Source: Metellina segmentata
Taxonomy: Eukaryota > Arthropoda > Arachnida > Araneae > Tetragnathidae
Direction of reading: 5' to 3'
Assembly: GCA_947359465.1 (NCBI GenBank)
Contig: OX375877.1
Coordinates: 54,328,944 to 54,392,943, forward strand
DNA length: 64,000 bases
A program made the translations under genes and the position numbers. Shown here one piece after another: positions 56,668 through 64,000 of the stretch (position 1 is the first letter of the stretch; each line of letters starts with the position of its first letter). The notes under the pieces are model-generated. The model searched no databases and was not told the DNA's origin. It saw only the letters and a list, made by a program, of their open reading frames with translations.

Positions 56668-57684
56668 GTTAGCCTCTAGATCGGAAGGTTACTAGCTCGA
56701 ATCCGGGTCCGGATGTTTGTAAGCGTATGGTGTAGAGGCGGCTGGTGAACCTTAAATCTGTCGTAGCCGAAAGTCCTCACATTGGGTTGGTGTGGAAGTT
56801 TGGAGAGTGGGGTGCTAACTCAGGTGTTGCTTCGTCATCTGACCGTGGTTCAAAATTTCGAGGTGTTGTCCTCGAATCTTTGCCTTAAGGGACTGATCCC
56901 GGACTGTCGTCAATAGCCCTTTGTGTTGCTCTAGTATAGGGGTGCACAACCTTTTGGGGAGAAGGGTCACTCGCAACGTTGATTGAGACATGGGGGGCCG
57001 CAATTGAAGTTACAGCACAGACACAATGAAAGTGCTACAACCCAACTATGTACAGCTGTTATTACACTTAATATGTATAGTAAAAAATAATTTTTTTTTT
57101 TAAAGATTAAACTTACAAATGTTTTCTTAAAAAATCTAGGAGCTTGTTAGATTAATTGTAATTAGTTATAAATTAACAAACTAATTAAGAGCTAAATGAA
57201 TGATATTGTGAACAGTAAAAAAAAAGAATTTAACAAACATTTGCAATGGTCAATCATTTAGAATTACTTTTAAGAATATGTCTCGGGAACGTCTCTACTT
57301 AAATTTAATAACAGTAATAGTACAATGAGAAATAAAGATGAGTATTAGAAATTTTAATGATATCAGTAAATTAGAAATAAAAATTACAGCATAAAATATA
57401 TTTAATATTAAAATTTCTAAAGCATAAACAATAATTATGTTACAGCTTGCTAATGGGATGGCTGATACTGAGTTTTACTAACTAATTTAGTTATGTTAGG
57501 TTCAATACTGCTAGTAGAAACTCTAAAGACTGTTTCTAAATGTTTGTCAGTCAATTTGCTTCTTAACTTAAATCCTCTTGGAAGTTTAGTCAAAATTAGT
57601 TTGTGGCCCGCAAATTGATGATTCGCGGGCCGCAGGTTGTGCACCTTTACTCTAGTACGACATTAACTAAAATTACATTTACCT
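56668..57684 (+). mobile_element. SINE split by a non-autonomous hAT
   Basis: The SINE runs from TTAGCCTCTAGATCGGAAGG through TTGCTCTAGTA at 56936 and resumes at CGACATTAACTAAAATTAC after the insertion (57658). The B box is changed to GCTCGAATCC. Removing the 713-bp insertion and one TSD copy restores a normal SINE 3' end, proving nesting. Confidence 0.92.
56937..57649 (-). mobile_element. 713-bp non-autonomous hAT inside a SINE, 8-bp TSD
   Basis: The left end TAGGGGTGCACAACCT and the reverse-complemented right end TAAAGGTGCACAACCT form inverted repeats, bounded by perfect 8-bp duplications CTCTAGTA at 56929-56936 and 57650-57657. A - strand segment at 57450-57644 encodes RSKLTDKHLETVFRVSTSSI followed by EPNITKLVSKTQYQPSH, the C-terminal end of a hAT transposase of the GTF2IRD2/SPIN-like type. 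It is a deletion derivative of an autonomous element. Confidence 0.93.
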
Positions 57685-57694
57685 ATTTAGTTTG

Positions 57695-58018
57695 GCCGAC
57701 CAACCGGTATAGTGGTTAAGGTGTTAGCCTCTAGATCGGAAGGTTCCTGGTTCGAATCCGGGTACGGGCATGGATGTTTGTAAGCGTATGGTGTAGAGGC
57801 GGCTGGTGCACCTTAAATCTGTCGTGGCCGAAAGTCCTCACGTTGGGTTGGCGTGGAAGTTTGGAGAGTGGGGTGCCAGCTCAGGTGTTGCTTCGTCATC
57901 TGACCGTGGTTCAAAATTACGAGGTGTTGTCCTCGGATCTTTCCCTCAAGGGACTGATCCCGGACCGTCGTTAATAGCCCGTTGTGTTGCTCTAGTACGA
58001 CGTTAACTAAAATTACCA
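57695..58018 (+). mobile_element. Full-length SINE (best-preserved copy) with 16-bp TSD
   Basis: A 324-bp SINE with an intact head, GCCGACCAACCGGTATAGTG then GTTAAGGTGTTAGCC, a perfect B box GGTTCGAATCC and an (ATTACC) tail. Direct repeats TTACCTATTTAGTTTG flank it at 57679-57694 and 58019-58034. The right flank TTTGCGAAGCAAACC is a family F hairpin, so the SINE inserted into that repeat. Confidence 0.96.
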
Positions 58019-58034
58019 TTACCTATTTAGTTTG

Positions 58035-59275
58035 CGAAGCAAACCAATAACTCCTCAAAAGCAACTTGCACGGGCAACAACGGGCTATCCACGCAGTGTC
58101 TAGTATATTCTATTAGTCAAGATGATCAAAACTGGTTTGAAATCATGCTGGGAAGATTGCAGCTTTTGAGGTGGGATGATGAGCAAAAACTCTTCAGAGG
58201 AGTAAACAAAACAATTTGTGAGCGAGAAATATTCTTTTGAATTTCTATATTTTATGCCGTAAAGAGGGGTTTACTTTCTTGGAGTAAACGGGCATCACAG
58301 GCCGGTTCCCGCGAGGCATAGAAGTTAGGCTGGTTGGGATCTTATGGCGCACGGCCATACTCTGCGTCAGACACAAGATATGCATTGTCAAGAAATAGAG
58401 ATACGTACATAATGAAAGCCTGAGTGGCATAGAAGAAAGAAAAAACCTTCAGGGAGGAATCGTACCTGAGCCTCCAACTCACAAGTTGTCAGCACAGTGG
58501 GCATATGTACCGAGTCATGACAGCCTCTAGAAGAAGGCAAACGACATACATGACCCATATGTCACCCCATCACAATACAAGAGGAATCGGAGGAAAGACG
58601 CGTTACAAAAATACCATCGGGATCAATCCCGAAGAGAAAGACCCGAGGACAACTCCACGTAATTTTGAACCACGGTCCGTAGTTGTACAAGGGAGTTTGT
58701 ATGTATTTCTAAATGTGTGTGTAAATAACCGAAGTAATTTGGAAAAGACTGTCTTAGTACACACATTTTATTTGACAGTGAATGCCATGACAAAGAAAAG
58801 AATGTGTTGTTCATCATCAAAAGTATTTTCCAAGAGAGTAGCACTTTTCATGTCATTCTCAAAATTGAAATGAACAAGTTGTGTGTTGTTCTATCAATCA
58901 AAACTTACTATACAGTGAGATAGGTTTAAATATTATGTTCTTTGCTAGTGTAATAAAAAGAAAAATCTCAATTCTGACCTCAAAGTATCATTTTAACTAG
59001 GGGAAATATCTAAGTTAAATTCATGAGAACCAAAAAGTGTTTCTAAACTGTTCTTACAATGAAGTATACATTCTCTATCTTCCACAGGAATATTTAAAGA
59101 CAGGTGAACATCTTTATTAAATGCTGTCCATGTGTCGTAAAGAACTCAATTGTAGAGAATATGCTGCAACTCACTAAGACCCAAATACAATTATCCACAA
59201 TGCAGTTAAACTTAATTGCTATGAAAATAGACAACTTAAAATGACATGTTTTTTAAGTTCTCTTGTTGTTTCATC
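58035..59275. other. Mixed unique and repeat-derived DNA
   Basis: Includes a reverse-strand SINE fragment at about 58616-58680 (GGGATCAATCCCGAAGAG, then AACTCCACGTAATTTTGAAC) and a block at 58124 related to 30270 and 32936. A hairpin GTTTACT...AGTAAAC lies at 58268-58289. No gene was recognised. Confidence 0.5.
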
Positions 59276-59277
59276 AC

Positions 59278-59375
59278 AAAATGTTTATGCCTTCTAAAAA
59301 GGGTTTTGAAATGAGCCATTCTTGCACTGCTTTTTTCAGTTCTTGGTGGATGACTAATTTGCCACCAATAATCAC
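59278..59375 (-). pseudogene. Mariner transposase C-terminal fragment
   Basis: The - strand encodes GGKLVIHQELKKAVQEWL then ISKPFLEGINIL, resembling the end of mariner-type transposases. The length is only ~30 codons. Confidence 0.45.
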
Positions 59376-59464
59376 CTGCTTGAGCAACAGAACTATGTAA
59401 TGTATATTATAAATCAGTATTGTGAGTTGTGGTAGAAGACAGCTATGGGGCTTCTTCATGCTTA

Positions 59465-59587
59465 GCTCAGGTGTTGCTTCGTCATCTGACTGTGGTTCAA
59501 AATTACGAGGTGTTGTCCTCGGATCTTTCTCTTAAAGGACTGATCCCGTTGTGTCGCTCTAGTACGACGTTAACTAAAATTACCATT
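59465..59587 (+). mobile_element. 5'-truncated SINE with 10-bp TSD
   Basis: The last ~120 bp of the SINE (GCTCAGGTGTTGCTTCGTCA onward, tail ATTACCATT) is flanked by TTCATGCTTA at 59455-59464 and 59588-59597. The CGGACCGTCGTCAATAGC segment near the 3' end is deleted. Confidence 0.9.
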
Positions 59588-59597
59588 TTCATGCTTA

Positions 59598-60095
59598 ACA
59601 TTCTTGTGAAGCCATTATTTAAAATTTTCATTCGATTCAGTCAATGCTACAGAAAACACCGTTCCTGTTGTGTTGAAATCGAAGGCAGTTGACATTGGAC
59701 CAGTTAATTTCTAAATAGGTGTGAAAGTGTGTTGGGATACACAAAAGCAGACATGGTGATCATGGAAGTTTCCCCTGCAAACCAGTTTTCGATGCCATTG
59801 CTTTTGGTATCATATAAACTTTAAAACCAGAATCCATATTAAAGATGCCAAGGGTGGAAGGGATATGTTTATATATTACCTCCAGTCCCTAAATTTAACT
59901 AAGACTCGTTCAGTCATGCAGCTCAACTGCCCTTTTTTGCGTGATTCGAACTATACATTTTCAGACCACACAAAATGGATCAGTGAATGGTTGTAACAGG
60001 AAGTGGAGCAATCCTGGTAAATGCCATGACAGTAAAACAGCAACATTAAACCTGGGCAACAGTGCCAAGATAGAAACCGCACCTATCAGTGTTTG
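59598..60095. other. Unassigned sequence upstream of a Tc1 relic
   Basis: Less AT-rich than its surroundings, but no domain or repeat was recognised. It may contain older transposon sequence. Confidence 0.35.
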
Positions 60096-60666
60096 AAAAC
60101 AGTGCTACTAACAGAAATATGTACCACTGCAGAAATTCAGAGGTGGATCCATCTTACCAAGGGGCCGCCTTCCTAGTTATGACTCTGCCCACTGCTCTAT
60201 GTACCTGGTACTATGACGTGTACCTCAACAAGCTTATGGATACGTTCAAGGATAATTCGATCTTGCCTACGCTATGGCAATACTATGGTAATGATGGCTG
60301 TTTCTTCCAACAGGATCGAGCTCCATGTCATACTGCAAAACATGCTGGACTGGTTTCCTGAAAAGGAGGTGAATTTGCTTGACTGGCCTGTTCAGAGCCC
60401 TGATGTCAATCCAATCGAGCACCTGTGGAACAAACTGGAGCGACGAGTAGGACACTGACACGCATGCCCATCTTCACAACAATTTCTTCTCCCAGCCTTG
60501 CAAGAGGCATGGCAAACTATTCCTCCCCAGACTTACAGAGAACTTGTGGAAAGTATGCCTTGACGTATTGCAGTTGCAATACAAGCAAAAGGAGGGACTA
60601 CCAATTACTAAATAGAACAATAAAGAATTCCTGAAATCATGCAGTGTCCCAATACTATTGTCTATA
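60096..60666 (+). pseudogene. 5'-truncated Tc1 element of the 14.4-kb family
   Basis: The + strand encodes LNKLMDTFKDNSILPTLW, GCFFQQDRAPCHTAKH (second catalytic Asp) and, after a frame change near 60345, NLLDWPVQSPDVNPIEHLWN (third catalytic Glu), then C-terminal remnants. The end CAGTGTCCCAATACTATTGT corresponds to the terminal repeat of the 14442 element, which reads CACTATATGGACAAAA on the opposite strand. The 5' half is missing. Confidence 0.85.
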
Positions 60667-60995
60667 AAGGGTATATTGTGGATAATTTTTGACCCACCCA
60701 TGTATATTCTCATTATTTCCAGTACAGAAAATCCGATTATGTCCTAAATTTACGTGTGTGGTAATGTTTGTTTCAATCAAATTTATGATTTCAATGTCTG
60801 TGATTATGGTATTGTGTTACTAAGTCGTGTGTCATCATGTCTTACATAATTTGCAGAAAGCTTTAGCAGTTGCTTCATTCTTGAATGTAGAAAAAATGAG
60901 TTTCCCTTTGGAAAAAGTACTATAAACATCTTACTTAACACAATATTCATGAGCTTTAATGGAGTATGAAAAAAACAAAACAATATATTACATAA

Positions 60996-61110
60996 TTTAT
61001 TTCATAATAAAATATAAAATTCTTCATTATAACTAAGTTGCAGGATTTAGTGTCAACAGTCCGAGCATGCCTTCTACAGACTTCATTTGGGAGTCATCAC
61101 ATAATTGGTC
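60996..61110 (-). CDS. Candidate terminal exon of an unidentified gene
   Basis: On the - strand an acceptor (TTTTCCTTCCTTAG) ends at 61111. In frame 0 it is followed by DQLCDDSQMKSVEGMLGLLT then LNPAT and TAG at 61035-61033, and AATAAA (complement at 60996-61001) 31 bases later. In the alternative frame the exon would end after eight codons (TNYVMTPK). Only that frame is phase-compatible with the candidate exon at 61759-61840, so either a further exon lies between them or the short ending is used. No family was recognised. Confidence 0.35.
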
Positions 61111-61758
61111 CTAAGGAAGGAAAATAATTATTTCATAACATAAAATAAATTTTGTGTACAAAATTCGATACATTTGCAACAAGATTTGGAGAAATCAAAC
61201 AACTTTGTTGTCTTAAGGCTGAATATTTTTGAAAGCAGATTACATCAATTAAATTTATTTAAAACTGGTAGAATTACCCAACAGAACTTGGGTGGAATCG
61301 GTTAAATGTATAATTGATCGTACTGACCTATGTTCAATCCACGCACAGTAGTAAATTTATATACACAAAGTCAGTTTCAGATCAATCCATTTTGACCAAA
61401 TAATTAGCTTTTTATATCTCTTAAACTATGAATTAACAAAGCTTTTAATGTACAATAAATGGTTGCTTTCCGATTTATAACGGAAAAGGAGCAAAAAAAA
61501 TGTTTGTGCACACGAAAACGAAATGTGAAACATGTGAGGCTTGTGACATAGCACGCAGATGGTACTAGTGATACAAAGAGTGGGATATCAACATAGCCGT
61601 TAGCACTAAGATAGTTTGGTCGTGACTAATAAAAGCAACAATAAAATCCATTATGAAAAAATGACCAAAACGCTATTCTCTCGCCATTCACTATTCTCTT
61701 GCATAGTAAAACTACATCCTTAACTTTTTTACAACTTTTTATAATTTCTAAAACTTAC

Positions 61759-61840
61759 TTTGGATGCAAATAATATCCATCCATATAATACATCTTGCAT
61801 ACATTGCACCCTTGTTGTGTCACGAAATTACGACGCATGA
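61759..61840 (-). CDS. Candidate internal exon with CxxC motif
   Basis: On the - strand, TTTTGTGGTAG precedes 61840 and GTAAGTTTTA follows 61759. The only open frame reads MRRNFVTQQGCNVCKMYYMD then GYYLHPK, with a CNVC pair that could bind zinc. Its 82-nt length, a good donor and a single open phase argue for a real exon. No partner exons upstream could be found; they may be beyond the repeat A copy or the window. Confidence 0.35.
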
Positions 61841-61929
61841 CTACCACAAAAGTTGATTTTGATATCGGAGAATTATGAATGCACTTAAGTTTGTTTCCAG
61901 TAAAATCCTTGTAGTTCATTTGTTAAAAA

Positions 61930-62900
61930 TGATGAATATACGACAAACAGTTTAATACTCAGTTTTCATTAAAATATTTTTTACTTGTGACACTTCTACA
62001 CAAGGCATGCATTGTTTATGAATTTCACTAATTTTAAGGGAATGAATGATTACAAAATCTGAACGTATGTTTCCATGGAAATTCCATTTACTAGTATGTG
62101 CAATAACAAAAGTTGTTTTAAAATTGAACGTTTCTTTAGCAGACAAATTAATTTATTGCCATTTGCCAAAAATGGTAGAAAAATTTGTGTGATTGTTATT
62201 TTTGGGGGAAAAAAATCAGTTTTCAACACATTTTTAACATATACCTTCATCTTGTAAAGTAGGCAACCTTGAGCTTCTCTTACTATAAGTAAGAATTTTA
62301 AATGTTTCTAAAGTCCTAGTTCAAATTTTTCTATTGATATTTTGTCAATATCGGTCAATGTTACATTTAAAATTTGGTTTACTTTATCTTGTAGGCAGTT
62401 TCAAACTGAATCCTTTGTGGGGCTGTTGTGTATGATGAATACTATTTAATTACATTTTATTAAAAAATTAAGATTTTACTAAATTCAGAACCATAGGAAA
62501 CAATAAATTACAGTAGTCAGCAGAAAAAGTTGTTCCAAAGATTAATTCTAAATTAATTAATATTAATCTTGCATAATTGCCACAAGTTACAGCTATAAAT
62601 AGAACAAAACTTAAAACTAGCAAAATGGATTCTGAGCAAAAAATTAAAATATAAAATTATCGCATGTGGTACTGCTTTAAATAAAACCAAGCAATTTTAC
62701 TTGAAACATGGGAAAGAAATTCAAGTTTTAATGAGGTTGATCATTTTGTATAGAAAATCCCAAAATTTAACAATATTTTGAAGACATTTGATTAGGTAAC
62801 AGCAGAAATGTGTAACCAAAATTGATTGTTTATATTCTCTTCATCTGCCCCAAATACTTAGAAATTGTTTAAATTTCGCAAAGAAAAACTGATTCAAAAT
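61930..62900 (+). repeat. Dispersed repeat family A, copy 4 (uninterrupted)
   Basis: Collinear with copies 1-3: CACAAGGCATGCATTG, TTTTGTCAATATCGG, AAGTTGTTCCAAAGATTAAT, CACAAGTTACAGCTA, then GAAACATGGGAAAGAAATTC and TTTCGCAAAGAAAAACTGAT. No SINE is inserted. Confidence 0.72.
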
Positions 62901-64000
62901 ACCTCCTGAATGCAGTAAATGTCTGCTGCTCATTTGACAAATTGCGAACTATTTACTAATGCACAATACATTCCTTTTCCATTACATATACGAATCCAAT
63001 CTGTCAATATGATAAACCCTTGGATTTGCAGTTTGAATAATCAAAAATAAATTAAAAGATAGGTACACGTTTAGATGGGCCGAGAATATAAAATATAAAA
63101 AGTGGGCCAGTCCATTTGTGACATCCCTGCCGGCCCTCCTTATATAGGGATGGCAGCTTTTAGATTTTTGACCGATTGCCTGGCAGAGCACTTCCATTGT
63201 TTAGGCATCTATGTTTTGTAAATTTATAGTTGACATGGATAGTGATTGCCTTTTAGAATATTCAGCATTATCAACAGGTGTCCATGTAAGTTATTGGAAG
63301 ATAAGAGTACTTGTGAAGCAGCTGGACTCTACTTAATCGTTTGTTTGAATAGATACGTTCGTGTTTTTTTCAGAACTTTGCATTTTTTCAAGGATAGGAA
63401 TTTTATTTTTGTTTGCATTATGTGTTCCGGTATATTACTTATTGCAGAAATATTATTTAGGAGTTATATTTTAATGATATGTCTATTTCCTGCAAAATAT
63501 CACTAAACATGGGTAATTTTGTAGCGGTATATGTATATTGTGACTAACTTTCCTTAAATATTTGATTTAATACGCAATGATTTAAAGAATTGTTTTATAA
63601 AAATGAATAAAATATACAAATCTAAACATGTTTAATTACGGTGTGTAAAAAAGTTTAAAAAAAAAACCCTATTACACACCGCCGAAGCGCTAGCAGGCGC
63701 AGCCCGGCTAGTGAAAGTTAAATTATTAACATGCCAATGTCTTCCTGACAATACATTACCAAAGTATGGAAACATTTAAAAGTACTTTTGTGTGCAGAAT
63801 TCAAAATAAAAATTCCTAAATAAGCTGTTTTAAAAATTTACACGAGAAGGTCATAGGCCTTTTTTCTACCAAGGTACAGATATATTCTTGTTTTGAAGTG
63901 GTGTAGACTGATGTAAGAGAGCTTTTAAAAACAGTATCTGCTTCGGCTAGATGCCTACATGGGACAACTATAAAATACCTGATATTTTGCTCCAATTTTA
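62901..64000. other. Window end: no gene recognised, one dispersed repeat fragment
   Basis: At about 63678-63720 the sequence CGCAGCCCGGCTAGTG is, in reverse, the start of a repeat like that at 38705 or 35670 (ACTAGCCGGGCTGCG). Other sequence is AT-rich. A + strand 86-codon frame at 63246-63506 has no recognisable domain. Confidence 0.45.

Noticed and set aside
3181..58019. Recurring frames of ~65-78 codons reading like GGWCTLNLSWPKVLTLGW
   Set aside because: They come from the SINE body in every copy, in both strands, and vary with SINE mutations; a SINE encodes no protein.
1..64000. CRISPR array, operons, ribosome-binding sites, rRNA genes
   Set aside because: The window is eukaryotic; none of the spaced direct repeats resembles a CRISPR array, and no rRNA sequence was recognised.

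Overview
This is an AT-rich eukaryotic genomic window (roughly two-thirds A+T by eye) with almost no intact protein-coding sequence and a dense, layered load of transposable elements. It looks like chelicerate DNA, most likely from an araneomorph spider. The reasons are two eclosion-hormone-type neuropeptide sequences (an ecdysozoan arthropod hormone), a Tc1 transposase whose protein closely resembles copies I recall from orb-weaver genomes, jockey-like LINE remnants and an abundant tRNA-derived SINE. The species assignment is inference; nothing in the window names it.

Host genes. (1) A + strand eclosion-hormone-like terminal exon at 15049-15196 with splice acceptor, stop and AATAAA; its 5' exon was not found. 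(2) A complete 80-residue eclosion-hormone precursor on the - strand at 38283-38525, with signal peptide, all six cysteines and AATAAA. The two point at each other about 23 kb apart and differ in intron placement. (3) A 505-codon intronless - strand frame at 53649-55166 encoding an unrecognised protein with an N-terminal membrane anchor. (4) Two weakly supported - strand candidate exons at 61033-61110 and 61759-61840.

Layout. 0-15 kb: a 3-copy 227-bp tandem repeat, jockey-like endonuclease/RT relics, Tc1 and mariner relics, an 815-bp MITE, SINEs, and a decayed reverse transcriptase broken by a SINE. 15-25 kb: the first hormone exon, a deleted piggyBac with TTAA ends, and a pogo/Tigger-like element carrying a nested MITE. 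25.5-33 kb: two dead head-to-head Tc1 copies and a small piggyBac-type MITE, all inserted in an array of ~40-bp degenerate repeats that recurs inverted at 31-33 kb. 33-42 kb: duplications, transposase and LINE RNase H fragments, the second hormone gene, a Harbinger-type MITE, and a 3 x 328-bp tandem repeat. 42.8-45.5 kb: a full-length but broken hAT element with perfect 8-bp target duplications. 45.6-48 kb: a decayed Tc1-like element and a dispersed repeat split by a SINE. 49-53 kb: a 3 x ~300-bp tandem repeat and hairpin-rich repeats. 55.9-60.7 kb: a nest of SINEs, a non-autonomous hAT inside a SINE, and Tc1 remains.

The main value of the window is that many insertions keep exact target-site duplications, so relative insertion order can be read directly, and that transposons lie next to neuropeptide exons, in one case 46 bp from a splice acceptor.
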